Positions 48,119 to 58,368 of a DNA stretch of 64,000 bases are shown piece by piece. The notes under the pieces were generated by a model. It was given only the letters and a program-made list of their open reading frames with translations. It had not been told where the DNA came from and ran no database searches. Source of the DNA: Helicobacter sp. MIT 05-5293 (GTDB taxonomy: Bacteria; Campylobacterota; Campylobacteria; Campylobacterales; Helicobacteraceae); the NCBI RefSeq assembly GCF_000765665.2, contig NZ_JROZ02000004.1, forward strand, positions 143,030 through 207,029, given 5' to 3'. Position 1 is the first letter of the stretch. Every line of letters begins with the position of its first letter. A program made the translations under genes and the position numbers.

Positions 48119-49324
48119 CTACTTATCCAAATCATAAACACTATGCAATGTCTGCACAGCGCGTTTTGCAAAATCAGCTGCAATAATCATAGAAATTTTG
48201 ATTTCACTTGTGCTAATCATCATGATATTAATATTATCTTGTGCGAGAGCTCTAAAAGCCGTGCTTGCAACGCCGGAGTGAGATTTCATACCTACACCTA
48301 CAATAGAAACTTTTGCAATGTCATTATCGTATTCGATACTTTGGACATCATCTTTGAATCTTTCAAGCACTTTTTGGGTGATTGCTACTTCTGTTTTTGG
48401 AATGGTAAAATCAATATCTGTCTTTCCATCTCGCCCAATCGTTTGCACGATCATATCGACATTAATATTATTATCAGCAAGCGATCCAAAAATATCTGCT
48501 GCAATACCCGGTCGATCTTGCACATCAGCAATACTTACGCGTGCTTGATTATTATCTAGTGCTACACCACTTACAATGGGTTTTTCCATAATATCCTCCT
48601 CCTTAGTAATAAGCGTCCCCTCTGCATCGCTAAAAGAACTTCGTGAAACAAGCTTTACATTCAACTTCTTAGCAAGCTCTACGGAACGATTCAGTAAGAC
48701 TTTTGCGCCCATTGAAGCTAACTCAAGCATCTCATCATAACTGATTTTTTCGATTTTCTTTGCCTTTTTTTCAATGCGTGGGTCAGTAGTATAGATACCA
48801 TCGACATCAGTATAAATTTCACACATTCCCGCATTAAGAGCTCCAGCAAGTGCGACTGCAGATAAATCACTCCCTCCGCGTCCTAGAGTTGTTACCTCAC
48901 CTTTTGGTGTGATCCCTTGGAATCCAGCAACGACAACAACATAACCTTCGTTAATAAACTGAAATATTTTCGTGGTATCAATATAATTAATCCTTGCTTT
49001 TGTGTGAATCTCATCAGTGATAATGCCTGCCCCTCTCCCGCTTAATGAAATTGCCTTAACACCCATAGATTCTAAAGCAATCGCAAGAAGCGCTGCAGTT
49101 ACTCGCTCACCGGAACTAAGAACCATATCTACCTCACGCGTATTGGGTAAAGATGTGAATTGTTGTGTGTATCCAATCAAGCGGTCTGTATCACCACTCA
49201 TTGCCGACACGACTACCACCATATCATGCCCTTGTGATTTTGTCTTTATCACGCGTTGAGCTACATTGCGGATTCTGTCGCAATCTCCCATACTTGTCCC
49301 ACCATATTTCTGCACAATCAACAT
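48119..49324 (-). CDS. lysC: Aspartate kinase
   Basis: Phosphorylates aspartate at the head of lysine, diaminopimelate, threonine and methionine synthesis. It has 401 residues. The N-terminal KYGGTSMGD motif is followed by FQGITPKGEVTTLGRGGSD, then two ACT domains (about 265-401) for feedback control. The ATG follows AAGGATAAC. There are 98 bases between it and rppH. Confidence 0.96.
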   Translation of the reverse strand: MLIVQKYGGTSMGDCDRIRNVAQRVIKTKSQGHDMVVVVSAMSGDTDRLIGYTQQFTSLPNTREVDMVLSSGERVTAALLAIALESMGVKAISLSGRGAGIITDEIHTKARINYIDTTKIFQFINEGYVVVVAGFQGITPKGEVTTLGRGGSDLSAVALAGALNAGMCEIYTDVDGIYTTDPRIEKKAKKIEKISYDEMLELASMGAKVLLNRSVELAKKLNVKLVSRSSFSDAEGTLITKEEDIMEKPIVSGVALDNNQARVSIADVQDRPGIAADIFGSLADNNINVDMIVQTIGRDGKTDIDFTIPKTEVAITQKVLERFKDDVQSIEYDNDIAKVSIVGVGMKSHSGVASTAFRALAQDNINIMMISTSEIKISMIIAADFAKRAVQTLHSVYDLDK

Positions 49325-49422
49325 TTGTTATCCTTAATAAAGTGCCTTCAAAATAGAGAATGAAATAATAAAATGTTATTGCTTAAATCAAGCAAAACTC
49401 CTTACATTCCCCTACTTTTACC

Positions 49423-49896
49423 TCAAATATAGCCCACTTTTTTAAAATAATTCAAAATTTGCTTATACACTTCTTTTTTAAAAGGCGTTACTTGCTCCAA
49501 AAGTCGCTCATAATCGACAAAATCATATTTATCAAATTCAGGCACAGGCGTTTGAATATCAATTAATGAATCATTCTTTAAACGCACTAGAAAATACTTC
49601 TGAATCTGCCCATCAAAGCCAGCATAGATTTTCTTTGCCATATTTTTAGGAAAATCATATTTGATCCATTCGGGACATTCGCAAAGCACCTCAACTTCAT
49701 TTGTGCCTATCTCTTCTTTAAGCTCTCTTAAAAGCGCATCTCTTGGGCTTTCACCTTCATCAATGCCACCTTGAGGAAATTGCCATGCACCTTTAATATC
49801 ACAACGATGGGCAATAAAAAATCGACATTTAAGAGGATAATCACTTGAAAGGATAATCGCTGCAACATTAGGACGATATTTTTTAGCTTTTTGCAT
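49423..49896 (-). CDS. rppH: RNA pyrophosphohydrolase (Nudix)
   Basis: Removes pyrophosphate from mRNA 5' ends to trigger decay and also hydrolyses dinucleoside polyphosphates. It has 157 residues from the ATG at 49896. The Nudix box [20 protein letters not shown] is complete, ending IGT. The N-terminal YRPNVAAII is RppH-like. H. pylori HP1228 (nudA) occupies the same place. A tripeptide upstream extension in frame is unlikely because AGAGG fits the ATG at 49896. Confidence 0.93.
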   Translation of the reverse strand: MQKAKKYRPNVAAIILSSDYPLKCRFFIAHRCDIKGAWQFPQGGIDEGESPRDALLRELKEEIGTNEVEVLCECPEWIKYDFPKNMAKKIYAGFDGQIQKYFLVRLKNDSLIDIQTPVPEFDKYDFVDYERLLEQVTPFKKEVYKQILNYFKKVGYI

Positions 49897-49905
49897 CAAC
49901 ACCAC

Positions 49906-50053
49906 CTCTCAAAAATAATTATTATATTATATTTATTATATTTAATTATTGCTAATAAATGCTATAATATCGTCCATAACGATATTACGGCTTTTAAAGA
50001 TAAAAGAAAATGAATACAAAATCAATATTTTAATCTTAATTCATAGAGACAAA
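49906..50053 (+). promoter_or_regulatory. hemW promoter with inverted repeat and Fur-box-like sequence
   Basis: An extended -10 (TGC then TATAAT, 49960-49968) is followed by a 9-bp perfect inverted repeat (TAATATCGT / ACGATATTA, 49965-49987, 5-nt loop) covering the expected start of transcription. Upstream, 49913-49927 matches the Helicobacter Fur-box pattern at 11 of 14 positions, though in very AT-rich DNA. Confidence 0.45.
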
Positions 50054-51142
50054 ATGCTTTTATATATCCATATCCCATTTTGTGCAAGCAAATGCGGCTA
50101 TTGCGCATTTCATTCACTCCCCAATCAACAGAATCTTTATGCTCCCTACATTCAAGCATTATGCAAAGACATTCAATGGAGCTTACAGACCTATCGCTCT
50201 GCTCCTCATACGCCGCTTGTGATAGATTCTGTATTTATTGGTGGAGGGACACCTAATATCCTTCCATCGCATTTTTATGAAGAGATTTTTGCGACAATCC
50301 ATAAATATGCACAACTAAGCAAAACTTGCGAAATCACACTTGAGGCAAATGTGAATCTTATAGAATCCCAATGGTGTCAGAATCTCATCGCTTTAGGGGC
50401 AAATCGCCTAAGTATCGGTGTGCAAAGTTTTGTCCAAGAGAAGCTCGACCTCTTAGAACGAGATCATCAAGTGAATGACATTGAACACTATTTTGGCATT
50501 GCTTATCGTGCAGGATTCACAAATATCAGCTGCGACCTTATCTATGGCACTTCTGTCGATAATCCTTCACTTCTTGCTTTTGAAATCAAATGTGCAAGCA
50601 ACCTGCCTATCAATCACCTATCAGCCTATGCTTTGAGCATTGATGACGGCTCACGTTTTGCTCATTATACAAAAAAACTAATCTCTGATAATGACTGGGA
50701 AAAATGGGTGCGAGAAAACCTACACAAATACGGATTTTTACAATACGAAGTCTCAAATTATGCGCGAGGTTATGAATGCCAACACAATCTTGGCTATTGG
50801 CGAGGCTTACCTTATATCGGTTGTGGTGCGGGAGCTGTGGGAAGAGTAAAAAATACAAGAACACAGGGTTTGCTTAAACTTGATTCTTATATCCAACAAC
50901 CCACACACAAAAATATCGAATCTCTTAGTAAAGAAGACTTAAATCTCGAAGAAATAATGCTTGGCTTAAGATGCAAAATAGGCGTCAATTGTGAGCGTAT
51001 CAATCTTGCTTCAAAACGCACAAAATTACTTCTTGATGAGCAAAAATGCCATATAGAATCCCGCAAAAATGGAGATTATTTAGTCGCAAATGAGTTATTT
51101 TTAGCTGACGAAATCGCATTATGGCTCACAAGGGGAGATTAA
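50054..51142 (+). CDS. hemW: Radical-SAM HemW-family protein (coproporphyrinogen oxidase-like)
   Basis: Radical-SAM protein of 362 residues, starting at an ATG with MLLYIHIPFCASKCGYC. The CxxxCxxC cluster motif is intact, followed by FIGGGTPN and SIGVQSF. The sequence is of the HemW type (heme chaperone) rather than true HemN, which carries an additional Cys after the cluster motif. H. pylori HP1226 is the counterpart. The upstream frame that would extend it by 35 residues is AT-rich non-coding sequence. Confidence 0.88.
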   Translation: MLLYIHIPFCASKCGYCAFHSLPNQQNLYAPYIQALCKDIQWSLQTYRSAPHTPLVIDSVFIGGGTPNILPSHFYEEIFATIHKYAQLSKTCEITLEANVNLIESQWCQNLIALGANRLSIGVQSFVQEKLDLLERDHQVNDIEHYFGIAYRAGFTNISCDLIYGTSVDNPSLLAFEIKCASNLPINHLSAYALSIDDGSRFAHYTKKLISDNDWEKWVRENLHKYGFLQYEVSNYARGYECQHNLGYWRGLPYIGCGAGAVGRVKNTRTQGLLKLDSYIQQPTHKNIESLSKEDLNLEEIMLGLRCKIGVNCERINLASKRTKLLLDEQKCHIESRKNGDYLVANELFLADEIALWLTRGD

Positions 51143-51232
51143 AAATCGTTTGAAAAATTGCGAATCTTTTACAACTTTATTTGGATAAAATACGCTTTTT
51201 ACAAAGATTCTATCATTTTCTAAGGAGTTTTT

Positions 51233-53278
51233 ATGCGTTTTGTCCAACTCATCATTCGTGCAAGCATTTTGATGCTATTTTTAATCTTTATTTGCTTTCT
51301 CTCACGTCTTATCTTAGTATTAGAGTATCTTCCTCAAAATCTATGGAGTGAGTATGGGGAAGATTTTAAAGCCATGTGGCTTATGGGATTTAGGCTCGAT
51401 ATGCGCGCAATTGGTATAGCAATGCTTGGCTATATTATCTTAAATTATATAATGCTTTTATTTGACAGAATCTATTCTTTAAATGCAAATCATCAACGCA
51501 CATTACTTCGATTCTCTTCTTCTTTTCTGTCATTTTTTACACATTTTTATGCTTTTTTATTAGGATTTATTTTTGTTGTTTTTGCTTTTATCAGTTTTTA
51601 TTATTACCAAACTTATGGAGGCAAGATTGATGTTTTTATTTTTGAACTCAAAGACGACAATACTTGGACGATTCTAGAAATCATTTGGCGAGACTATCCT
51701 TTAATAACGGGGATTCTCATATCTCTTATAGCAGGGCTTATAACTTTATGGCTACATCACACTTTTTCTAAGATTCCTCAATGCTCTCACCAACCTTTCT
51801 GTATCTTTAAACAAAATATAATAGGCACAATACTAAATCTTGGCTTTATCATTATGCTTGTAATTGCCTCTAGGGGATCATTAGGGACATTTCCTATTAA
51901 AGAAAACAATTACCACATCTCCTCCCATGCGATTTTTAATGACTTAGCTGCCAATCCTATAATGGCATTTGACTGGGCATTAAAAAACTATCGAGCCGAT
52001 ATGAGATTCTATCCTGTAGCAAAAAATCAAGAGCAGAAATTCCAAGAAGAGCTTTTTCCTATTTACCACCAAACGCCTACAAATACCTTTGCAGCAGAAA
52101 ATCCCCCGCATATTATTGTGAATCTTATGGAGAGCTTCGGGAGCAATCTTTTGGCTTATGATAATCCACAGGATTTTGACTTATTGGGAGATTTGAGAGA
52201 GCATTTGCAAAATGATTTTATGTTTTATCGTTTCTTATCGGCGGCTAATTGGACAGCACCTTCATTTGTCGCGCTTTTCTTTGAAAGCCCTTTTGATAAA
52301 ATCGCACAAGGTCATGCTAAAACAATCAAACTTGCACTGAATCCTTTTGAAATATACGCAAATGCGGGTTATGAAACAATATTCATCACTTCAGGTCATG
52401 GCTCATGGAAAAGCTTAGGAGAATACATAAAAACACAAGGAGGGGGGGGGACGCAAGTCTTTGATACCTTGTCTCTTCTCAAAGCTTATCCCGAAGCAAA
52501 ATATGATGAAAATGGCTATGGTGTCGCCGATGAATACGCTTACAGACTTGCCTTTGATATACTCTCTCGCGCCCAAAAGCCCACATTTATTGCGATTTTA
52601 ACCACTAGTAATCACCCACCTTACCTACTACCTCGCAATTACACACCTATACCCTTAACAATCCCTCAAGACATTATCAACAAAACACAAGATTCAGAAG
52701 AAAAAACCTTATTAGCCATACAACTTTATCAATACGCCAATGATGCTTTTGGTAAATTTATGAATAACATTAAAAACTCATCTTTAAAAGAAAAAACCAT
52801 TGTCGCAGCAAGTGGAGATCATCATGTAAGAAACTTGACTATTGATCCTAGCCTTGATAAAGCATTAGGATATGCTGTGCCCTTGTATTTATATGTGCCA
52901 AAACCCTACCAAGACAATACCCTTTATGACCCCTTGCGATTTGGCTCACATAAAGATATTTTTCCTACTTTGTATGAGCTAAGCCTGTCTCGCACAAACT
53001 ATATGAGCATAGGAGGACGCAATATCCTTGCACGCATACAAGATTCTCGATATGATTTTGGTTATAATGCTTTAGTGTGGATTGACAAACAAGGAATCTA
53101 TCCTGTCAATAGCACAAAAGGCTATGCTTATAGCCCCTCTCAAAAGATGATTCCACTTGTTTCAAGTGAAGAAAGTTTCGAGCTGGATTCTTTTAAGAAA
53201 AATTTTGCTACAAAATACCATGAATTATTAGTTTATGAAATCAACAAACGTATTATGGGCGTCAAAACAGAAGAATAA
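51233..53278 (+). CDS. LTA-synthase-like sulfatase-family transferase, phase-variable (G9, in frame)
   Basis: Inner-membrane protein of 681 residues. About five membrane segments in the first ~225 residues precede a periplasmic AlkP/sulfatase domain. Catalytic features are the metal-ligand MESFGSN near residue 298, the candidate nucleophile Thr in NWTAPSF near 339, and GDHH near 527. LtaS and MdoB relatives move phosphoglycerol or phosphoethanolamine to glycans. A run of nine G at 52442-52450 (residues ~404-407) is in frame, so the gene is ON here; slippage would cut it off before the GDHH metal site. The acceptor is unknown. Confidence 0.85.
   Translation: MRFVQLIIRASILMLFLIFICFLSRLILVLEYLPQNLWSEYGEDFKAMWLMGFRLDMRAIGIAMLGYIILNYIMLLFDRIYSLNANHQRTLLRFSSSFLSFFTHFYAFLLGFIFVVFAFISFYYYQTYGGKIDVFIFELKDDNTWTILEIIWRDYPLITGILISLIAGLITLWLHHTFSKIPQCSHQPFCIFKQNIIGTILNLGFIIMLVIASRGSLGTFPIKENNYHISSHAIFNDLAANPIMAFDWALKNYRADMRFYPVAKNQEQKFQEELFPIYHQTPTNTFAAENPPHIIVNLMESFGSNLLAYDNPQDFDLLGDLREHLQNDFMFYRFLSAANWTAPSFVALFFESPFDKIAQGHAKTIKLALNPFEIYANAGYETIFITSGHGSWKSLGEYIKTQGGGGTQVFDTLSLLKAYPEAKYDENGYGVADEYAYRLAFDILSRAQKPTFIAILTTSNHPPYLLPRNYTPIPLTIPQDIINKTQDSEEKTLLAIQLYQYANDAFGKFMNNIKNSSLKEKTIVAASGDHHVRNLTIDPSLDKALGYAVPLYLYVPKPYQDNTLYDPLRFGSHKDIFPTLYELSLSRTNYMSIGGRNILARIQDSRYDFGYNALVWIDKQGIYPVNSTKGYAYSPSQKMIPLVSSEESFELDSFKKNFATKYHELLVYEINKRIMGVKTEE
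52442..52450 (+). repeat. Poly-G tract, 9 G, in frame (phase switch, ON)
   Basis: Homopolymer encoding consecutive Gly in the LTA-synthase-like gene. Confidence 0.9.
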
Positions 53279-53304
53279 CAGAATCTTAGCAGTTTTGCAA
53301 GATT

Positions 53305-53895
53305 TTATTTCTCATAGAATCTGATTGATGCAAATCCTAAGACCCCTAAATGCTTGATTTGCTCAATCTGCTCTTTGGAAATGATCCCTCCTAAAGCCAC
53401 GACCTTTTGTCTCACTTCCACAGGCAAAGACTGCAAGGATTGTATGCCTAAAGGCGCGCCTTTATTAGGAGTGGCAAAAATCGGACTAAGTGTGCAATAA
53501 TCCGCCCCTAATTGTAATGCCAACAAGACTTCTTCCACGCTATGCGCACTGAAGCCTATCTGCAAAGTATGTTTAGAATCTCGCCGCCTTTGCTGATTAT
53601 ATTCACATATCTGAGGAATCAAATGCTGATAAGCACCTTTTAAATGCACGCCATCAAAACATTTGGCTAGCGGCAAAATATCTTTCACATTTTGTAAAGG
53701 TAGATTCAGATAGAGCTTCTTTTTATAAGGGGCAACAAGACGCAAAAAAGCCGGTATAAAATAATCAGATTGATCACGATAAATAATACAATCAATGTCA
53801 TTAAATCGAGATTCTAAAATAAAAGGGAGCATCTGTAGATACTCCCTTGTGAGGGAAGGCGTGATAAGAAAAGATAAAAAATTAATGGTCTTCAT
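53305..53895 (-). CDS. ThiE/TenI-like thiamine phosphate synthase family protein
   Basis: TIM-barrel protein of 196 residues. The C-terminal half has the family pattern: [21 protein letters not shown], given by its core [11 protein letters not shown], then VVALGGII. The N-terminal substrate-binding part is weaker (IDCIIYRDQ instead of VQLREK). It could be ThiE or the related TenI regulator or aminase-like protein; I cannot decide. The start overlaps the last 14 bases of atpB. Confidence 0.75.
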   Translation of the reverse strand: MKTINFLSFLITPSLTREYLQMLPFILESRFNDIDCIIYRDQSDYFIPAFLRLVAPYKKKLYLNLPLQNVKDILPLAKCFDGVHLKGAYQHLIPQICEYNQQRRRDSKHTLQIGFSAHSVEEVLLALQLGADYCTLSPIFATPNKGAPLGIQSLQSLPVEVRQKVVALGGIISKEQIEQIKHLGVLGFASIRFYEK

Positions 53896-54562
53896 CCACG
53901 ACTACTGCGCCGTGAATATACACATAAGTAAGAATCATAAAAACAAAAGCTTGAAGTAATGCCATAAATGCCAAAATTGCAAAAGGAACAACAGGCACTA
54001 CCCAAGGAGCAAGCATCAACATTACAAGCAAGAACATATCATCGCCCTTAATGTTTCCAAAAAGCCGGAAAGAAAGAGAAATAATACGAGATAAGTGAGA
54101 AATGATCTCGACAGGGAACATTAATGGTGCTAACCACCAAACAGGTCCCATAAAGTGTTTGAAATACTTGATAACGCCTTGCGTCCGAATACCTTCAAAA
54201 TGATAGTAGAAAAACACTACAAGAGCCAATACAAGTGTGAAACTCCAGCTAGATGTAGGAGATTCAAATCCGGGAATAATCCCTATTGCATTGCCAAAAA
54301 ACACAAGGAAAGCAATCGTAGCTGCTAAAGGGAAATATTTTCTTGCTACTTCTTCACCTACGATGTCTTTTGAAAAGGAAACAATTCCAGAAAGTAAAAA
54401 TTCATAGACATTCTGTATCCCACTAGGCACGACTTGCATCTTATGTGTAGCAATCTTAGCAAATAACAAAATCAATACCGCTACTACAACGGTATAAAAC
54501 CCGATGATAAAATCATGATCTGGATTGATCAATCCCGCAAAGGTAAATACTCTCTCGTCCAT
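53882..54562 (-). CDS. atpB: ATP synthase F0 subunit a
   Basis: Proton-channel subunit of the F-type ATP synthase. It has 226 residues from the ATG at 54562 and five to six membrane segments. The conserved Arg lies in SLSFRLFGN near residue 153 and the last helix ends with [14 protein letters not shown] longer frame to 54595 includes the ribosome-binding site. The gene is alone here, apart from the rest of the atp operon, as in other epsilonproteobacteria. Confidence 0.96.
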   Translation of the reverse strand: MDERVFTFAGLINPDHDFIIGFYTVVVAVLILLFAKIATHKMQVVPSGIQNVYEFLLSGIVSFSKDIVGEEVARKYFPLAATIAFLVFFGNAIGIIPGFESPTSSWSFTLVLALVVFFYYHFEGIRTQGVIKYFKHFMGPVWWLAPLMFPVEIISHLSRIISLSFRLFGNIKGDDMFLLVMLMLAPWVVPVVPFAILAFMALLQAFVFMILTYVYIHGAVVVDEDH

Positions 54563-54643
54563 AATCTTGCCTTTATGACAAATTTTATAATGCACTAAGA
54601 TTATGCCTTATTTTTTGTAAAATATGCTTAAAAAGTTTTACTT

Positions 54644-55723
54644 TTATAAAAATTTTTTATTGATATGTGTAATATGCCACAAAAACACTGCAAAAAGTAT
54701 TGCTATAGGAAACAACAAACCTATTTCAGGATACACAAGTCCTGCCACGCTTAATTGTGTCAATGAGAAAAATAGCCCCCAAATCGCTAAAGCACCAATA
54801 ATACAAGCAAACGAAATCATCGCAAGATTCCCATATCGTGGCAACGAGGGAATATAAAAAGCAATGATAGCTATGCACAAAGGCACAAAAAAAGGTATGA
54901 TGATTAGTCCATATAAAATCGCACGAATCTTATCAGAGCTTATACCTTGCTGATGCGCAATTTTCAAAGATGCTAACGCGTCAATGATTGAGGCGACAGG
55001 CTTATCTTGAGCAATTGTCTCTAAAACTTTTGAATTAAATCCTTCAAGTGTCCTAAGATCTTGGTCAAATATTGTCTGTAAAACCTTTTTACCTAATATC
55101 AAATTTGAGGCAATCTTTGATGTTGTAGCATTTTTGAGAATCCACCCATTGTTTTCAAAATATGCCTCACGCGATTCGTGATATGCGCGCAATTTAAATT
55201 CCTCATCAAGCTCAAAAATCTTAATCCCCTCTGCCCTCACTTCACCATTTAAAAGCGGATAAAGTTTATGCACAAAAATATATTGATTATCACTTTTTAG
55301 CAATAAATTTTCACGCACACTTTTTGCCCTTTGTTGATAAACGATAGCTTCAGCATATTCTTGTGCATAAGCAAAAGGTGTTGCATTGAGCCCTATAAAT
55401 CCTGCAATAACCAAACTCGAAATACACAAAATCGGTGCAAGAATCTGACGCTTGGAATATCCTAATGCCATTAATGCGGTTAATTGAGAATTTTTTAAGA
55501 AAGTTATATAAAACATAATCGAACAAAGCACTAAAGAGATAGGAAGAGTGTAAGTAAGTGCATAAACACCATCGTAAAATAAAAACAAAATCAACAAGTT
55601 TGCAGAATCTGGCAAATCATCAACATATTTCAGTGTATCAATAGCAAGAAAAAACCCTTCCAAAGCTAAAAATATAATCAAAAAATATTTTAAATAATAA
55701 AATCCTACGAATCTAAAAAGCAT
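54644..55723 (-). CDS. LPS export permease (LptF/LptG, YjgP/YjgQ family)
   Basis: Inner-membrane subunit of the LptBFG transporter that extracts LPS toward the outer membrane. It has 359 residues: three N-terminal membrane segments, a periplasmic beta-jellyroll (about 115-255) and three C-terminal segments. Which of LptF or LptG it is cannot be decided by eye. It starts directly after the pth stop with AAAGGA, in the order rplY-pth-lptF/G of H. pylori HP1496-HP1498. Confidence 0.9.
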   Translation of the reverse strand: MLFRFVGFYYLKYFLIIFLALEGFFLAIDTLKYVDDLPDSANLLILFLFYDGVYALTYTLPISLVLCSIMFYITFLKNSQLTALMALGYSKRQILAPILCISSLVIAGFIGLNATPFAYAQEYAEAIVYQQRAKSVRENLLLKSDNQYIFVHKLYPLLNGEVRAEGIKIFELDEEFKLRAYHESREAYFENNGWILKNATTSKIASNLILGKKVLQTIFDQDLRTLEGFNSKVLETIAQDKPVASIIDALASLKIAHQQGISSDKIRAILYGLIIIPFFVPLCIAIIAFYIPSLPRYGNLAMISFACIIGALAIWGLFFSLTQLSVAGLVYPEIGLLFPIAILFAVFLWHITHINKKFL

Positions 55724-56320
55724 CTAAGTCCTTTGGATAGATAGATTCTTGGATTTAAGAGTAAATTGATTTTGCAAGGAAACCATATCTTGATGTGAGC
55801 AAAACGATAAAACCGCTTCTTTACAATGCTCTAGCAATAATGGGAGTTGAGAAGATTCTTTTTTGTTAAAATCACTCAATACAAAATCCACGACGCTCAT
55901 TTGCGAATCTAAAGGTCGTCCGATTCCAAAACGAATCCTTGTATAATTATTGCCATAATGCTTGTCAATAGATTTTAGTCCGTTATGTCCTCCGCTTGAG
56001 CCAGCATATTTGAAACGAATATCGCCAAATGGAATATCAAGCTCATCGTGGATAACCATCAATGTTTGAGTATCAAAATATTGCATAAAAGGAGCAATGG
56101 ATTCACCAGAAGCATTCATAAAAGTTTGAGGTTTGATAAAAAAGATTTTCTGCTTTCCTATCATCACCTCACCTACTTGGGCATTAAATCGCTTTTCAAA
56201 CAAAAAACGAAACTGAAGAGATTCTGACAAAACATCAAGCACCATAAAACCAATGTTGTGCCGTGTATTTTGATATGTAGCACCGGGATTGCCAAGTCCT
56301 GCAACAACAAGACAAGACAT
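55724..56320 (-). CDS. pth: Peptidyl-tRNA hydrolase
   Basis: Frees tRNA from prematurely released peptidyl-tRNA. It has 198 residues. The N-terminal GLGNPGATYQNTRHNIGF carries the catalytic His21; VIHDELDIPFG and GSSGGHNGLKSI complete the active site. The ATG shares a base with the rplY stop. Confidence 0.97.
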   Translation of the reverse strand: MSCLVVAGLGNPGATYQNTRHNIGFMVLDVLSESLQFRFLFEKRFNAQVGEVMIGKQKIFFIKPQTFMNASGESIAPFMQYFDTQTLMVIHDELDIPFGDIRFKYAGSSGGHNGLKSIDKHYGNNYTRIRFGIGRPLDSQMSVVDFVLSDFNKKESSQLPLLLEHCKEAVLSFCSHQDMVSLQNQFTLKSKNLSIQRT

Positions 56321-56856
56321 TATTTTGCTTTAATAACCCCGACAACAGCTACAGCAGGGCGATTCAGCACGGAAACGCCTTTGATTTGTGGAAGATCTCG
56401 AACCAAAATAGAATCTCCCACATCTAAATCTGTTACATCAAGCTCATAGACATTGGGCAAATTTTCAGCCGCACATTTAACGCTAATGCGTTTTGTAGAG
56501 ATGAAAAGCACCCCTTTGTTCTTAAGCCCTTTTGCGCTTCCTTTGACACTTACAGGCACTTTGTATTTACTCACAACACCTTTTTGTGCAAGAAGTAAAT
56601 CAACATGAAGTATAGTATTGCTCACGGGATCTTTTTGATATTCTTGTATTACAACATCTAAAGTTTTCCCTCCGACTTTAACTTGAAAAATTAAAGTCGT
56701 TTTTTGCTTTACTTCTTTGATAAAATCATTTATTTTAAAAGCACAATGAATATTCTCTTGTCCTTTGCCATAAATGTTTGCAATTAGATAACCATCATTC
56801 CTTAAAGCTTTTGCTTCAGATTTTGAAATACTCTCTCTAATCTTTCCTTCTAACAT
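56320..56856 (-). CDS. rplY: 50S ribosomal protein bL25 (CTC form)
   Basis: 5S rRNA-binding protein of 178 residues. The N-terminal bL25 domain ([19 protein letters not shown] at the start) is followed by the C-terminal beta extension of the CTC/TL5 type (about 95-178), with [15 protein letters not shown] and a final [10 protein letters not shown]. The start follows AAAGGAC. Confidence 0.95.
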   Translation of the reverse strand: MLEGKIRESISKSEAKALRNDGYLIANIYGKGQENIHCAFKINDFIKEVKQKTTLIFQVKVGGKTLDVVIQEYQKDPVSNTILHVDLLLAQKGVVSKYKVPVSVKGSAKGLKNKGVLFISTKRISVKCAAENLPNVYELDVTDLDVGDSILVRDLPQIKGVSVLNRPAVAVVGVIKAK

Positions 56857-56921
56857 AACTTTGTCCTTTTGAAAAATTTAAGCCTGCAATTATAGCGAAA
56901 AAGACTTAAAAAGACTTAAGC

Positions 56922-58205
56922 TCATTTTCCGATATAAACTTGTCTTGGTCTTGTAATACGCGTAGCTGGATCTTGGATATGTTCCAAAAGCTGCGCACAC
57001 CAACCGGGCATTCGTCCAATAACAAAAATCGGTGTAAAGAGTGAGACAGGGATCTTCAAAGCAGAAAGAATAATGCCAGAATAAAAATCCACATTAGGAT
57101 AAAGATTTCTTTCAACAAAATAGCTATCTTTTAGAGCAACTTCCTCTACTTTATGAGCCAAATCACTTAATCTTGCGTCCATTTTGATACCCTTGGCATC
57201 AAGATCATCTTTCAATTTTTTAAGAATCTTCGCACGAGGATCGTAATTTTTATACACACGATGTCCAAATCCCATTAGTCTAAAAGGATCATTCTTATCT
57301 TTGGCTTTAGCAATAAATTTTTCTACATTCTTTGCATCGCCAATTTGATTAAGCATATCAAGCACTTTTTCATTTGCTCCCCCATGTGCTGCACCCCAAA
57401 GTGCATTCACTCCCGCACTCAATGCTGCATAAGGGTGTGCGCCTGTAGAAGCGACATTGCGAACAGTTGTCGTAGAAGCATTTTGTCCATGATCAGCATG
57501 TAAAGTAAAAATTTTATCCATAGCTTCAATTTCTAAAGGTGTGATTTCTGCTGCTCCATCAATAGTTTGCTTCATTTTACCTCCCGGATATGCACGAAGC
57601 ATATACAAGAAGTTTTCTACATATCCTCGTTCAACATCTGGATAGATAAAAGGCGCACCAATCGAATGACGATAAGCAAAAGCTGCAAGTGTAGGAATCT
57701 TTGCAATTGCTCGGCGAGCCATTACTTGACGCTCTTCCTCATTGCTCATATCTAAATGTTGAAAATGGAAAGTAGAAAGTGCCGATAGCGAAGCAGAAAG
57801 ATTTGCCATAGGGTGTGCTGAGTCAGGAAAAGCATTAAAAATACTTACCAATCCTTCATGTAAAAAACTTCGATGACGCAATTCATTTTCAAACTCTTTA
57901 GATTCTTTGTCATTATTGGGGGCTTCACCTGTAATCAAAAGCTTACACACATCGGTGAATCGATACTTTTCAACCAACTCCGCCACAGGAATACCCTTAT
58001 AAAGCAGTTTGCCTTCTTTTCCATTGATATAGCTGATTGTAGATTTACAACCTGCTGTAGAGCCATACCCCGGATCATAAGAGAAAATATTAGTGCGCTC
58101 AAAAAGTTTTGAAAAATCTACCGCCTTAGGTCCGCGTGTGCATTCGATCAAGTCAAATTCAAAACTTTCATTTGTTTCATTGTTAGTGAGTGTTACAGTT
58201 GCCAT
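56922..58205 (-). CDS. gltA: Citrate synthase
   Basis: Condenses oxaloacetate and acetyl-CoA at the entry of the TCA cycle. It has 427 residues (hexameric Gram-negative type). Catalytic His is in [11 protein letters not shown] near residue 235 and in [14 protein letters not shown] near 305, with the Asp in NVDFYSG near residue 368. The start is the ATG at 58205, after AAGGAG. A promoter with -35 TTGACT and -10 CATAAT lies upstream. Confidence 0.97.
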   Translation of the reverse strand: MATVTLTNNETNESFEFDLIECTRGPKAVDFSKLFERTNIFSYDPGYGSTAGCKSTISYINGKEGKLLYKGIPVAELVEKYRFTDVCKLLITGEAPNNDKESKEFENELRHRSFLHEGLVSIFNAFPDSAHPMANLSASLSALSTFHFQHLDMSNEEERQVMARRAIAKIPTLAAFAYRHSIGAPFIYPDVERGYVENFLYMLRAYPGGKMKQTIDGAAEITPLEIEAMDKIFTLHADHGQNASTTTVRNVASTGAHPYAALSAGVNALWGAAHGGANEKVLDMLNQIGDAKNVEKFIAKAKDKNDPFRLMGFGHRVYKNYDPRAKILKKLKDDLDAKGIKMDARLSDLAHKVEEVALKDSYFVERNLYPNVDFYSGIILSALKIPVSLFTPIFVIGRMPGWCAQLLEHIQDPATRITRPRQVYIGK

Positions 58206-58241
58206 ATTTTTGTTCTCCTTCATTTTATCTCAAAGTAATCC

Positions 58242-58271
58242 ATTATGACACAATCCACCCACTAAAGTCAA
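58242..58271 (-). promoter_or_regulatory. Sigma-70 promoter of gltA
   Basis: On the minus strand TTGACT and CATAAT are separated by 18 bases, with the -10 about 37 bases upstream of the ATG. The rest of the 163-base gap to the next gene is AT-rich with an A9 run, and no gene is visible. Confidence 0.5.
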
Positions 58272-58368
58272 AAAAAAATTAATTTTTTTAACAAATTCTA
58301 TAAGTAAAAGGGGCAAATGATACAAAAAATACTACTTTGATATAGCTTGTTAATAAGAATTTTTAGTA

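Noticed and set aside
49913..49927. Functional Fur box upstream of hemW as a firm call
   Set aside because: The match is 11 of 14 in a run of almost pure A and T, where chance matches are frequent. It is mentioned only as a possibility.
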